Shown: positions 29,374-41,275, counted from the first letter of the stretch. The stretch is 64,000 nucleotides of DNA from Adenophora triphylla var. japonica (GCA_022495995.1 JAFEMH010003616.1:1-64000); one strand, 5' to 3'. Notes: generated by a model not told the origin, from the letters alone. Translations and numbers: made by a program.

Positions 29374-32300
29374 CCAGCGCAAAAAAAATTTCACATTATC
29401 ATGACATGAATCGGAATATGAATATAGTTGGGACGTTTCCTCAGCAGCGACGCGCTACACTTCAAAGACCTGGGTGTAGTGATAAGTATGCAAAGGTTGC
29501 TAGGTCATCGCCCGGAAGCGACGCGCCATCTCTTCGCCCGGGGGTGGTGTCAAATATGCAAGGGTTCCCGCATTGCGAACAAATGCGGGTAAAAAAGCTA
29601 GTCCATGATAGGTGTAAGGGTAGTGAGATGCGCTTTTAAACTTGGAACATTGGATCCTTGACAGGGAGATCAGCAGAGGTGGTGGAAGTTATGAGGAGAA
29701 GGAAGATTCACATAATGTGTCTACAGGAAACTTAGTGGGTTGGAGAGAAAGCAAAAGAAATTTCGCCTTGGGGTTTTAAGCTTTGGTACTCAGGAAAGGA
29801 TAAGGGTAGAAATGGAGTGGGTATCATTATTGATAAGGAGTACATTAATAATGTGGTGGAAGTGTACAGGAAGAGTGATCGAATTATGGGCATTAAACTG
29901 GTGATATGTGATGAGATTATAACTATTATTTCCACCTATGCACCACAAGTAGGGTTGGATGCATTTATTAAACAAGTGTTCTGGAAAGATTTGGAGGAGG
30001 TAGTGCAACGAGTACCTAGTGGTGAGAAATTAGTGATTGGTGATGATCTGAACGGGCATGTGGGGTCTAGTCGACATGGCTTTGAAAGCATACATGGAGG
30101 TTTTGGTTTTGAAGAGAGGAATGAAGCAGGAAATAGTATCCTGGACTTTGCGTTGGCATATGACTTGAGTATAATGAACACTTGGTTCAAGAAGAGAGAA
30201 TCTCACTTGGTGTCCTATAGGAGTGGAGGTAATGCGAGTCAGATTGACTTCTTCTTAGTAAGAAATGCTTGTAGAAAGAGTTATACAGATTGCAAGATTA
30301 TTCCGGGAGAGAGCACAGCAACTCAACATAGACTGATGGTACTTGATTTTTGAAGTAAGAGAATTTCGAGAAAGAGAAAACCACAGGTAGACTCTAGAAT
30401 CAAGTGGTGGAGACTTCAAGGGGAGAATCAACAGAAATTTGTAGCTAAGATGGTCGATACTGGTATTTGGTCGGATAATATGGAGGATATGGATATAGAT
30501 CTGACTTGGACTAAGATGGAACATACCATAAAGGAGGTGACGAAAGAAGTCCTTGGAGAATCTAGAGGAAACGGGCCACCAAGTAAGGACACATCATGTT
30601 GGAACGAGGAAGTAAAACAAGCAATAAAGGACAAGCGAGAATGCTACAAATTATTGGGAAAATGTAGGAGCAACGAGAACTATGAGAAGTATAAGAAAGC
30701 TAGAAGAGATGCTAAGAAAGCAGTAAGAGACGCAAGAGCAAAGGTGAATCAAAAACTTTATGATAAGTTGGATACAAAAGAAGGGGAAAAGGACATCTAC
30801 AGAATCGCTCGTATGAGGGATAAGAGGACACGAGATATTGGGACGGTTAAATATGTGAAAGATGTAGATCAAAGAGTTCTAGTCGGGGATAAAGAGATAA
30901 AAGATAGATGGAGTTCGTACTTTGATACCTTGTTCAATGGCGGTCAAGAGCAGGATATTGGAGATTTAAATATCTCTTCGAGTATGGTTAATCGAGATTT
31001 TATGCGGAGAATTCAAAAGAGTGAAGTGGAAATGGCAATGAAAAAGATGAGATTGAAGAAAGCTGTAGGACCGGATGGTAACCAATTGAGGTTTGAAGAT
31101 GTTTCGGGGAGAGAGGAATAGATTGGTTAACAATGCTATTTAACAAGATATGGAGAATTAACACAATACCATTGGAGTGGCAGAAGAGTACTCTGATCCC
31201 TTTATATAAGAACAAAGGTGATGTCCAAGATTGTGCCAACTATCGGGAGATCAAACTAATGAGCCATACTATGAAACTTTGGGAAAGAGTGATTGCACAA
31301 AGGCTGAGAAAAATTGTTGATATTTCGGATAACCAATTTGGGTTTATGCCGGAAAGATCGACTATGGAGGCAATATCTCCTATGAGACAAACCATGGAGA
31401 AATATCGGGATCAAAAGAAAGATTTGCATATAATTTTCATTGATTTGGAAAAGGCGTATGATAAAGTGCCAAGAGAGGTACTTTGGTGGGCATTAACAAA
31501 GAATGGTGTTTCAAAGAAATATATTGATATTATCAAGGACATGTATAATGGAGTTAGTACTTGTGTACAGACTAGTGCTGGAAAGACTGAAGAGTTACCT
31601 ATAAAGATTGGAGTGCATCAAAGTTTCGCACTTAGCCACTTTCTTTTTGCTTTGATAATGGACGAATTGACGAGGTCAATCCAAGATGATATACCAAGGT
31701 GTATGCTGTTCGCAGATGATATTGTGCTAATTGATGAGACAAGAGATGGTGTTGAAAGTAAATTAAAGTTGTGGAGACACACTTTGGAATCTCGAGGTTT
31801 TCGACTAAGCAGAAGCAAGATTGAATATTTGGAGTGTAAGTTTAGCAGAGTTGGAAGTAGGAAGGCAGGGGAGGTCACATTTGATGGAAATATTGTCCAA
31901 GCTTCTGAGTTTTTTCGCTATCTTGGATCCATTATTCAAAAGGATGGAGAATTAGATGGTGATGTGGCTCATAGGATTAAAGCAGGTTGGTTGAAGTGGA
32001 AGAGTGTCACAGGGTTTCTATGTGATCGCGGCATGCCCAATAGATTAAAGGAAAAATTCTACCGCACGGCAATTAGGCCGGCATTGCTTTACGGCACCTA
32101 ATGTTGGGGCGTGAAACAATGTCACATGCATAAGATGAATGTGGCGGAGATGTGTATGCTTCGATGGATGTGCGGTCATACAAGAAATGATCGATTGGGG
32201 AATGAGGTGATTAGAGGTAAAGTAGGAGTTGCGCCCATTGAGAATAAAATGAGGGAAAATCGTCTGAGGTGATTTAGACATGTGAGAAGGAGACCGACTG

Positions 32301-32727
32301 ATGCACCGGTTAGGAGGCCGAAACAGTGGAGAAATGATAAAATGGCGAGGGGTAGGGGAAGACCTAAACAAACTTGGATTAGAGTGATTGAAAATGATAT
32401 GAGTTTACTTGGAGTTGATGAAAGTATGGTGTTGAAGAGGCCGGAGTGGAGAGCAAAAATCCATGTGGGGGGCTGATTTATTTATTCATTTATTATTATT
32501 ATTATTATTATTATTTACTATATATATACATATATATATTTTTTTATTTTTATTTTTTTTTTTATTTATTTTTTAAAAATTTATTTATTTATTATTATTT
32601 TTTATTTTATTTACTTATTTATTTTTTTTCAACAACCTTTTTACACGATGACATATGAGGATTTATGTTAGTCGTCCTCAAATTATTTTGGGACTAAGAC
32701 TTTATTGTTGTTGTTGTTGTTATTGTA
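29374..32727 (+). mobile_element. RTE-type LINE retrotransposon
   Basis: The 5' part has the conserved phrase encoding ARSSPGSDAPSLRPGVVS and then an endonuclease, a reverse transcriptase and a 3' end GGGACTAAGACTTTATTG followed by (TTG)n at about 32705-32722, typical of plant RTE elements. Its left end abuts the E2 LTR start at 29373. The exact start and a target duplication could not be fixed. Confidence 0.85.
29640..32476 (+). pseudogene. LINE endonuclease-reverse transcriptase ORF with few lesions
   Basis: Apurinic-type endonuclease (about 29640-30351) with GDDLNGHVG, SQIDFFLVRN and a final TQHRLM block. Connecting region with the basic segment KKARRDAKKAVRDARAK (about 30690-30750). Reverse transcriptase (31133-32101) with FIDLEKAYDKVPR, FADDIVL (active site) and YLGSIIQKDGE. 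C-terminal segment LLGVDESMVLKRPEWR. Lesions seen: TAG near 29734, TGA near 30352, a frameshift near 31120, TAA at 32099-32101 and TGA near 32270. The few lesions suggest a fairly recent copy, now inactive. Confidence 0.9.
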
Positions 32728-33112
32728 TTAGGGTAAAATTGTTAGTGAGGTAGTGAATAATAAGAGAGTTAGTTTATGCATGTATGATAAATGGATCTTA
32801 CTGATTAAAAAGTAATAAAAAAAAAAAGTTCATTTATGAATTTTGCAATTTTAAGAGCATGCCTAAATAGAGAAATTTTGATGTTTGAAATGGGATGAAG
32901 AAAGTATTAATTCTCCCTACGTTCTGAAAAAAATAATAGTATAACTTTGATTTTTATAATCAATTCTATCGAACTTCGGTCATAATTTTTTGAAATTTCA
33001 GATATCACTATTCAATTTTAAAAATTGTTATTAATTCACTATTATCATTATTATGAATATTATTAATAAAAATGTTTTAAAAATTTTGTAATAATTGAGA
33101 TTTAATTGATTT
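32728..33112. other. AT-rich spacer, nothing recognised
   Basis: AT-rich sequence between the LINE tail and the microsatellite. No open frame of note. Confidence 0.5.
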
Positions 33113-33253
<141 letters not shown>

Positions 33254-34619
33254 GAGAAACTATTTTTGCGATGATAAGTATAGTAATTAGAAAGGGCAAA
33301 TGACAAATAGGGCCTGAAGTTTATTTCGTAATAAAAAGTCTAAAGTTTTAAAACTCGTATATAAGGGGACTAAAGGTAGGAAAAATTAGCAATTAGGTGC
33401 TTTTTAACGAAAATGTGACATTTTTCAGTTAAATCCTTCACTAATAAGTTCACGATTCGACTTTGATCGGTATGACATGTGGAATTAATTGAAATTAATT
33501 TTATTATTTAATGTGTAAAATGAATATTTTTGAATTTTAAAGGACTAAAAGTAAAATTTTCACTGTATAATCTCTAAATTAATATTACTTTTTTGAAAAA
33601 AAAAACACTAGAATAATTTATTTTAAATAAATATTTCAATTAAAAAAATTGAAAAAAAACTGAGAACCCAAATCACATGTTGTAAATTAAATATTTCACT
33701 AAATTAGTTATTCTAAAAATGTAATTTGAAAATTTAATTTTAAATATTTTTATTTAAATAAATATTTCACTTAGTGAAATATTTTGCAAAAAAAAAAAAG
33801 AAACAAGAAAAAAAAAAGACTATTAATTTAATAAATTATACATTAGTGAAATATTTTTTCTGGAATAATAATGCACTGAATTAGTCTGCCCTAAAATTAA
33901 AATCCTTAGGGGTCGTTTGGTAGGCCGATAAATGACCGAATAGGATAAATACTACGAAAGATGATTATTTGGTAGGATTTTAAGAATTTTGATTAATAAT
34001 ACGTATATAGCGGATAAGGGTCTAATCCCCTGATTATTTATCCCATAAAAAAGGGTGGTTTTATTAATACGGATCTAAAAAGAACGCTCCCCGCTAAAAA
34101 AAAGAGCGCCTAATATTTCTCTTCTCAACTCTACCCTTCTTTATATAAACCAAAGGCCTGATTTCTGATTTTACAGTTAACCTAAAATTCCTAATCTCCT
34201 GTTACACAACGGCAACACAACGCAACGGCAACACAACGGCAGACGGATCGTTGTCATTGAAAATCAAAAGGTACCATCTTTCTTTTCCGTTTTATTGTTT
34301 TCATCTTCTCCTCTTTTTCAATTTGTTTTACTGATGTGTGCTTTGTGTGAGTTTGGGTCTATTGCAAAATACGCCCTAATAATGGCATGGTTTTTCTGAT
34401 TAAGGGGTCCAATATTTGAATTTCATCAATTTTGAGGCATGGTATGGCCATTAGTTGTCAGTTTGGAGCCTTGTGACGGAATATATTTGTTTTTACCTGA
34501 AGGGGGGGGGGATGGGACAAAACTGATGAGTCTGGGGGAAATTGGGATGGGTAGTTGGAGGGAGAGGAGGAGGAAAGGGGGTTTTTCAGATGGGAGGAGA
34601 GAGATAGGTAGGAGTCAAT

Positions 34620-35840
34620 AATTGCCTCTGAGGGTCGAGTCGAGAATTTTGGTTTTTAAAAATATCAAAAAAAACATTCCATGACAAATAGTCAGCATCT
34701 GAAACAATGCCAACTGCTTCATCCTGTGGGAATTCCAGAGTAAATGAGATAATATTCGTAAATACGTTTGGAATTTGAACAAAAGTACCAGAACATAATA
34801 TTCAATACACTGGAATAGGAATCTAGAACAGCACAATCTGATTTGCAATTGCAGGGTGAATCTGCTTCAGCAGCTGCACTTAGGGGTGTAAGTGGTTCGT
34901 TCAAACCGCGGTTTGAAATCGAACCAAACCAAACCATGCGATTTAGTTCGGTTTTCAAGTAATTGTGGTTTGATTCGGTTCCAAAAATTGTCAAACCGTG
35001 TGGTTCGGTTTGGTCTGCGGTTTGGACCCCCAAACCACGGTTCGAGACCGCGAAAACGAACCACCAAACCGAACCAATAAACCAAACCACCAAACCGTTC
35101 AATATTAATCGTAGATATGTATATCTTTCATTTTCACCTTACATTTAGATTTGAAAACCCCTAATTCTATTAATGGGTTTTAGCCCATAACCCTTTTTTC
35201 TTTTGGTTTATCTTCTTTTAATAATGTTAATTCACTCTTTAGCACATACCATTACAAGTACTCAAATGGCATGTTGTTATCATAAACATTGAAGCACAAT
35301 TTAAAGTTGTGTTTAAATACTGAATCTTTTATGTATGATATGTTTGGAAAATTCAAACAAACATGACAATGAATTGTGTAGTTGAAAACCATGTTCTAAT
35401 TAATGGTTTAAGCAATGTTCTATTTAATGGTTTGAACCGTGGTTTGAATTGTGTAAACCACGGTTTGAACCGTAAAATCAAACCACGGTTCGAACCAAAC
35501 CAAACCAAACCATGGCGGTTTGGTTCGGTTCGATTTGAATTTTTTCATGGTTCGATTCGGTTTAAGATTTTTTCAAACCGATGACTAGTGGTTCGATCCA
35601 TAAATTTGCTCAAACCGAACCAAACCGAACCATTTACACCCCTAGCTGCACTGGTCTCTGCCTCCGATAATGCATGTTTATGTCTATTTGGCGAGGCTTG
35701 AGGGTCTTGTTCAGAAATTGGGGAACTACTTTGTTGAACACCATCAACCTCGGGAATGCTCTTTGTAGAAAAAATCTCTTCTGTGTCCATGGAGTTGTAA
35801 AAAATACCTCATATGAAACAAATCTCTTCTGTAAGCTTGC
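34620..35840 (-). pseudogene. Unidentified spliced gene fragment interrupted by a hAT MITE
   Basis: A minus-strand frame from about 35790 (MDTEEIFSTKSIPEVDGVQQ, then a serine-rich stretch) runs into the MITE. It resumes at 34872 with EADSPCNCKSDCAVLDSYSS. A plausible intron follows to TTCCCACAG at about 34740, and then DEAVGIVSDADYLSWNVF is open. The exon-like structure suggests a captured host gene, or the second (Myb-like) ORF of the Harbinger element. I do not recognise the protein. Confidence 0.4.
34881..35644. mobile_element. hAT-type MITE (764 bp) with 8-bp target duplication
   Basis: The ends TAGGGGTGTAAGTGG and (reverse complement) TAGGGGTGTAAATGG are flanked by GCTGCACT on both sides (34873-34880 and 35645-35652). 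An 8-bp duplication identifies the hAT superfamily. The interior is filled with AACCAAACCGAACC-type short inverted repeats (34905-35100 and 35455-35630) that can fold into long hairpins. It has no transposase. Confidence 0.92.
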
Positions 35841-36104
35841 TAAGGTAAAAATGAAGTCTAAGTTGTGGTTTAATAACTATCTTCTTTCTCGATAGGATAA
35901 GTAAAATGTTCTTTTAAATCCACTGTAAACTTGAAATGTATGAACTTTTCCTTTTCTTTTGTGCGTCTTTCATGTTCCAATCTGGTATTACTCAAGAGTT
36001 TTCATCTCTCAGTTGGCTTGAACAATAGTTTTTACAGAATGAAGGGTGTGTATATAATATATTTTCATTTTGATTGACATTACTAGGTTACTTGTTATAT
36101 AGAC

Positions 36105-36858
36105 ATGGATTCTCCAAATAATGAGGAAGAGATAGCCGTCTTTCTAGCCATGCATGCTGTTTTGGTTAATGTTCATGCTTACTACAACATGATGACAGCT
36201 GCTATATCCTACGCAAATCAAAATGGGTTTTTGGAAGTTGATGAAAATCGTCTATATACAATGTTCGATAAGATTCCAAAGCAAGTACAGGAACTCGATA
36301 GGTTGCTATCAATAACTTGAGAATGGATAGACACACATTCATTGTTCTTTGTAATATGCTTAGGGAGAAAGGGGTTTCTGATTCTAAGTATGTATCTCTT
36401 GAGGAGAAAGTAGCTACTTTTCTATCTATTCTTGCGCACCACAAGAAAAATTGAATCATAGCGTATGACATGAGGAGATCAGGACAAACTGTTAGCAACT
36501 ATTTTAATGAGGTGCTCAATGCTGTTGTGATGCTTGGCCCTCAATTGTTTGTTAGAGCTGAACCTGAACCTCCAAACTCCACAGATTCTAGGTGGAACCA
36601 TTTTGAGGTAAAATATATTTGTAGGGTTGCTTGGGTACATTAGATGAAACTTATATAAAAGTGAATTGCAATGAGGAAGCAAAACCAAGATATAGGCCCC
36701 GAAAGGGAGAAATAGCCATGAATGTGTTGGGGGTATGCGATAAGAACATGAATTTTATATTTGTATTGACCGGATGGGAAGGCTCAGCTGCAGATGGTAG
36801 GGTGCTACGTGATGGAGTAACTAGACCTAATGGATTGAGGATTCCCCACGGTATATAA
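36105..36858 (+). pseudogene. PIF/Harbinger transposase relic
   Basis: Begins MDSPNNEEEIAVFLAMH. After stops and shifts there follow MRRSGQTVSNYFNEVLNAVV (helix-turn-helix-like part) and, from 36631, TLDETYIKVN and KGEIAMNVLGVCDKNMNFIF with GWEGSAADGRVL, the DDE_Tnp_4 nuclease core. The first catalytic aspartate region reads LDET rather than LDGT. The C-terminal third with the last catalytic residue is missing after the stop at 36858. It lies inside the 33909-37912 element that it would have mobilised. Confidence 0.85.
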
Positions 36859-37203
36859 TCTCATAATATTTTTTGTAATATAATTCATTTTTATTAGATG
36901 TAATATAATTCATTTTTATTAGATGTGTGTGTGTTTGCAATGGGACTCACAAGTGTCATGTACACACCTGCAAATATATTGTGCATCAACATTTCTAGTT
37001 AGAGTCTCAAGTTTTTCCTGCACATTGGATGCGATTAAATGTTCTTCATAAATGAAACTAAGATAAGTCACTGCTGATAACTCACTATTGGCTCTGTCGG
37101 TTTGTCCTCTTCCTTCCCTTTAACTTTCTAACTCCAGGCAATGCATTGTATGATATCTACTGAGTATTGAAATAATATTTCCTGACATACTTCGAGGAAT
37201 TGT

Positions 37204-37704
37204 CCTTCGAAATAGGTTGCGTATTCTCTCGATGCCTCGGCTTACTTGCTTTAAAGTTCATATACAGTATCCGGAGGGGCATGTTTCAAAGAGCATGTAT
37301 GCCATTTTCAGAGTAATCTACACTCCAAATTCTGCTGGGTTAGAGGATTTTTTACCGAATTTGAGCTTGGCAATTTGGGCTACCACTCCCTGGACTATTC
37401 CTGCCAATTCCGGTATGCACATTTAAATCTATTCATGTACTTGCTTGCAGATTAGCAGCTACATTTGTACTTTAATCATGGTTTAATTTTTGATTCATTC
37501 TCAGCTGTTGCCGTGAATCCCAAGCTCCAGTATGCCATAGTTGAAGTGCAATCATCTGACGTAGATGCTTCTGCATCATCTGGAGATAGCAAGACGGTGG
37601 TTGGCAATATTTTGAAGGAGCAGGAAAGGCCCTTCCTTATTGTTGCATCAGACCTTGTTCAAACACTAGAAGCTAAATGGGGCATGAAACTTCTTGAATT
37701 ATAG
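37204..37704 (+). pseudogene. Captured fragment of organellar isoleucyl-tRNA synthetase, intron retained
   Basis: Two exons, about 37204-37412 and 37505-37704. The first encodes PEGHVSKSMYAIFR ... LAIWATTPWTIPANS, and the second begins AVAVNPKLQYAIVEVQSSD. The spacing, the splice signals (CCG|GTATGC, TCTCAG|CTG) and the joined reading frame match the chloroplast/mitochondrial isoleucyl-tRNA synthetase of plants (OVA2 type) near TTPWTIP. Only about 130 of some 1,000 residues are present. The retained intron indicates genomic capture, not a processed copy. It lies inside the Harbinger element. Confidence 0.88.
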
Positions 37705-37927
37705 GGATATTTTTGGAAATGGATAGTAATAATGAAAGATATCCTTCAGTTGTTAGATAACATTTTGGATAAGGATAGAAATAATTCATTTTAATACTAG
37801 TGCTACCAAACATCATATACAAGATTATTATTCCATTGGAATAATAATCAGGGGATTATTAATACTGGAATTAGTAATACAAGTTAATCCTAACGGGCTA
37901 CCAAATGAGCCCTTAGAGTTATACCTC

Positions 37928-37968
<41 letters not shown>
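37928..37968. repeat. (CT)n microsatellite
   Basis: About 19 CT units just outside the Harbinger right end. Confidence 0.95.
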
Positions 37969-37969
<1 letters not shown>

Positions 37970-38659
37970 AAAAACAGTTCACGTGACCTACTCTCAAATT
38001 TAATTACAGTATATACTAATGTATGCTTATTAATTTAGTAAATTTTATGTTAGAGAGATATAATTTTAGTCATTCTAATTTTAGCCTAGATTATTTAGTA
38101 AATTAAATATTTTTTCAAAATAATTAATCTAGTGAAATATCTTTTAAAAATAAAAAAGTTTAGTGAAATTATTATTCAAAAAAAAAATAATTTAGTGAAA
38201 TATTTTTCATAAAAAATTAATTTAGTGAATTATATATTAGTAAAAATTTTACTCTTAGTCCTTTAAAGTTAAAAATATTCATTTTACCCTTTATATTGTA
38301 ACATTAATTTCAATTACACATGCTTGCTGATTTAAATAAAAAAATTAATTTTTTCATCAAAAAGCTTTATTTAAACAAAACTTCTTACCCATTCTTACGA
38401 ATGGATCTCAAACTTCATGCCGCTATTTATTATTTGTTCTTTTAAATTTTTAAAAAATTAGTAGTCCACCAAACCTCTATTTGTCTAGCAGAGAATCCAC
38501 GCCATCATTCCATCTTTTCCGTCTCCCCCATCCATCCCTTTTACATTACATTACATTAAGAAACGACTTTTGACTCCATCAATCAATACAACACAATACG
38601 TACGCTTATTTAAATACTCTCTCTCTGTCCCTTATCTTTTTTCCATAGTAATTAATATA
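37969..38659. other. AT-rich spacer with right arm of the older inverted-repeat element
   Basis: Repeated TTTAGTGAAATATT segments and the inverted-repeat arm at 38241-38314. No gene. Confidence 0.5.
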
Positions 38660-38950
38660 CTCCCTCCGTCCCACTTCAATTCAATGGATACTTATTTTCT
38701 TTTTGATCCGTCCCACTTCAATTGATACTTTTCAAAATGGAAAGGAATCTTCACTATTTACCCCACTCATTCTCTCTCCTATTTTACTTTTTCACTCACA
38801 CCATTCTCTCTCTTACTATTCCTCCCACTCATTCTCTCTCCTATTTAATTTTTCATACTCACAACATTTAACTTTTTCTCTTTCTTACATCACTTTTCCT
38901 TAATTCCCACACCCAAAAAGTTGATCTCTATTGAAGTGGGACGGAGGGAG
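38660..38950. mobile_element. Stowaway-type MITE 1
   Basis: Ends CTCCCTCCGTCCCACTTCAA and its inverse, flanked by TA. The interior has direct repeats of CATTCTCTCTCCTA. Stowaway MITEs are small non-autonomous Tc1/mariner relatives. Confidence 0.9.
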
Positions 38951-38984
38951 TATATAAATAGGAGGGCTCTCTTGGGGCCAGGAG

Positions 38985-39125
38985 TATAAGGGGTGCTGTC
39001 ACCCTGACTGTTTCGGACATATTCCGTGATTTACCTCTCCCAGCACTTTGTGGAGCCGAAGCCTAGGGATCCAGGATTAGTCCAACATAAGTTGGGAACC
39101 TGGGTATCAAAAAAAAATAATAATA
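38985..39125 (+). mobile_element. SINE-like fragment
   Basis: A segment ending GGATCCAGGATTAGTCC ... GGGAACCTGGGTATC and an A-rich tail resembles 3' ends of plant SINEs. The 5' pol III boxes are not seen, so it is truncated. Confidence 0.45.
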
Positions 39126-39334
39126 AATAATAAATAATATATATAATAGGTGTTGCATAAGAAACAAAGAAACTAAAATAAAAAATGATATATTTCAAGT
39201 GTAAATAGTTGAATAAAAGAAATAAAATAAAATATATGAATAATTATTTTGAATATTATAAGTAGATTCTATTTTCATTTTGAAGCTTCTAATTAAATTG
39301 GGACGTATAAAAAATAGCCAAAATCTTTAAAAAA

Positions 39335-40160
39335 ATGCGTTTTTTCTTATGGTTAGAAAAAATGTGTTTTGATTCCCAAGCTATTGCCAATATTAAAGTA
39401 GCAAAGTGTCAATGTAAAAAGTGTCAGTGCATGTATTATTAAGTGACAATTTAAAAAAGTATCAGTGTTAGTTTAATAAAGTGTCAGTATAAAGAGTGTG
39501 AGTGCATATATTATTAAGTGTCAGTGTTAGTTTAAATAAGTGTCAGTTTTAGTGTAACAAATTGCCAATGTTAGTGTAATAAAGTGTCAGTATAAAGAGT
39601 GGTAGTCCATGTATTATTAAGTGACAGTGTAAAAAAGTGTTAGTGTTAGTGTTAAAAAGTGTCGGTGTTAATGTAAACAAATGTCAGTATTAAGAGTGTC
39701 AGTGCATGTATTATTAAATGCCAATACTCCCTCCGTCCCAGCGAAAGAGTCGGTAAATTTGTCCGACACGCAAAATAAGAAATGTGATGTAGGAAAGAGA
39801 AAAAGTTTAAATGTTGTGAGTATGAAAAATTAAATAGGAGAGAGAATGAGTGGGAGGTGATGTAAGAAAGATAATGTTGTGAGTGTAAAAGTAAAGTAGG
39901 AGAGAGAATGAGTGGAGAGAATAGTGATTTAAGGTTTCCTTTTTGGGAAAGTGGCTTTTTAAATGGGACGCCCAAAAAGGAAATAAATGGCTCTTTCGCT
40001 GGGACGGAGGGAGTATAAAATAGTGCAAACGTAGGGTTAAAAAGTGTCAGTATTAATATAAAAAAGTGTCAATGTGAAAACTGAAGAGTGTCAGTGCATG
40101 TATTATTAAGTGACAATATAAAAATAATTTTTCATTAAAATTAGAAAAAAACGCATTTTT
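39335..40160. repeat. GTGTCAGTG-rich repeat, copy A
   Basis: Dozens of degenerate (A)AGTGTCAGTGTTAGTGTAA units and TGCATGTATTATTAAGTGAC segments. The ends AAAAATGCGTTTTTTCT and, inverted, AGAAAAAAACGCATTTTT suggest a mobile element with terminal inverted repeats. It is interrupted by Stowaway MITE 2. A second copy lies at 45990-46420. Confidence 0.75.
39727..40013. mobile_element. Stowaway-type MITE 2
   Basis: Ends CTCCCTCCGTCCCAGCGAAA and its inverse, TA target duplication. Inserted in the GTGTCAGTG repeat, so younger than it. Confidence 0.92.
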
Positions 40161-40189
40161 ATTTTTTATAATAGTAACTCTAAAAAATA

Positions 40190-40477
40190 CTCCCTCCGTC
40201 CCACGTTAGTTGAGACTAACTTTTTGGGCACACCAATTAAGGAAAAGTAAGTGAGAGAAAAAGTGAAAGAAAATGTTGTGAGTATGAAGAATTAAATAGG
40301 AGAGAGAATGAGTGGGAGGAATAGTTAGGAGAGAGAATGTTGTGAGTGTAAAAGTGAAATAGGAGAGAGAATGAGTGGGGTAAATAGTGAAGATTCCTTT
40401 GCCATTTTGGACAGTCTCAACTAACGTGTGACGACCCAAAAGAAAAAGAAGTCTCAACTAACGTGGGACGGAGGGAG
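40190..40477. mobile_element. Stowaway-type MITE 3
   Basis: Ends CTCCCTCCGTCCCACGTTAG and its inverse, flanked by TA. The right terminal segment (GTCTCAACTAACGTG) is duplicated in tandem inside the end. Confidence 0.9.
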
Positions 40478-40551
40478 TAAGTCTTTTTTTGCGTATTATT
40501 AGACGAATATAATATAAGTATACTACTCAAGAAGAGTGGGGGCATGGCCGA

Positions 40552-41075
40552 TGACGACCAAGAAAACGTCTGCACAACCCAGCTAACAACCCTGACGCCA
40601 TTCCTACCGTCACTTAAACGACTTCATCTTTCCCTAACATACAACCCCATTAGGCCATTACACCCATGTGGACCCCAATCCGCTTTGTCTTCTGACCAAC
40701 GACATATTCTTGGCTAATTTCCATGAAACTTCATTTTTTCTTTTTCCTGATTTCATTTGATTCTTGTTGAGGAGCTGGGATCTTAGCTTCTTATCATTTC
40801 TTTTGACTCCATAGTTTTTGGGTTTCTCGGCTACAAATTGTTTGGTCAAACCCGGTTTGATTATTTCTTTCTTTCCCTGATGATTTGATTTGTGTTTGTG
40901 TTCTTGATTTTGCTATTTGCTTGCTGAATTCAAAGGGTTTTTAGTTGAATTTTGGGAAATTATCGTTGCGGGGTTTATTCGATTTCTAATAGTAGTTAGA
41001 AAGTAATTCACCGATACCCAGTTCATATATTTATATGTACATGTAATTCTGGGATTTTAAGCCATAATTTTGACC
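40552..41075 (+). promoter_or_regulatory. Candidate immune-type elements upstream of the NPR gene
   Basis: TGACG (TGA-factor core) at 40552-40556 and 40593-40597. W-box cores TTGACT at 40803-40808, TTGACC (reverse) at 40844-40849 and TTGACC at 41070-41075. WRKY and TGA factors are known to act at NPR genes. Such short motifs also arise by chance, and the transcription start is unknown. Confidence 0.35.
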
Positions 41076-41275
41076 AAACTGTGTCTTTTATAGGCAAGTT
41101 AGAAACTGATTCAGATTAATCCAGTTTGTATATGTAATTATGTATCAGTACATGTAATTTTATGATTTAGAGTGAGCCAGTTTGATTTTGTATTGAGTCA
41201 ACTGTTGGGTTTACCCCAATTTTATTGGTCATGGCTTGGATTTTGTCAATTTTGTGTGTTGTATAGCTGATTAAG

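Larger units (their letters stand above)
33909..37912 (+). mobile_element. PIF/Harbinger DNA transposon with captured host DNA (4,004 bp)
   Basis: Left end GGGGTCGTTTGGTAGGCCGA and right end (reverse complement) GGGCTCATTTGGTAGCCCGT match at 18 of 22 positions. Both ends are flanked by TTA (33906-33908 and 37913-37915), the PIF/Harbinger target duplication. Subterminal CCCCTGATTATT and its complement AATAATCAGGGG occur inside both ends. It contains a transposase relic, an isoleucyl-tRNA synthetase fragment, an unidentified minus-strand fragment and a hAT MITE. Confidence 0.85.
33296..38400. mobile_element. Possible large AT-rich inverted-repeat element split by the Harbinger insertion
   Basis: 33491-33572 and 38241-38314 are imperfect inverted repeats (about 75 percent by eye), both with a block reading AAAGGACTAA and GTAAAATGAATA. 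They lie outside the Harbinger ends, so they belong to an older element that received it. Flanking AT-rich arms with repeated TTTAGTGAAATATTT occur on both sides. The outer ends are uncertain. The left could be GGGCAAATGACAAATAGGGCC near 33296. Confidence 0.4.

Noticed and set aside
36202..36688. Minus-strand open frames over the Harbinger transposase
   Set aside because: They are antisense shadows of the transposase coding sequence.
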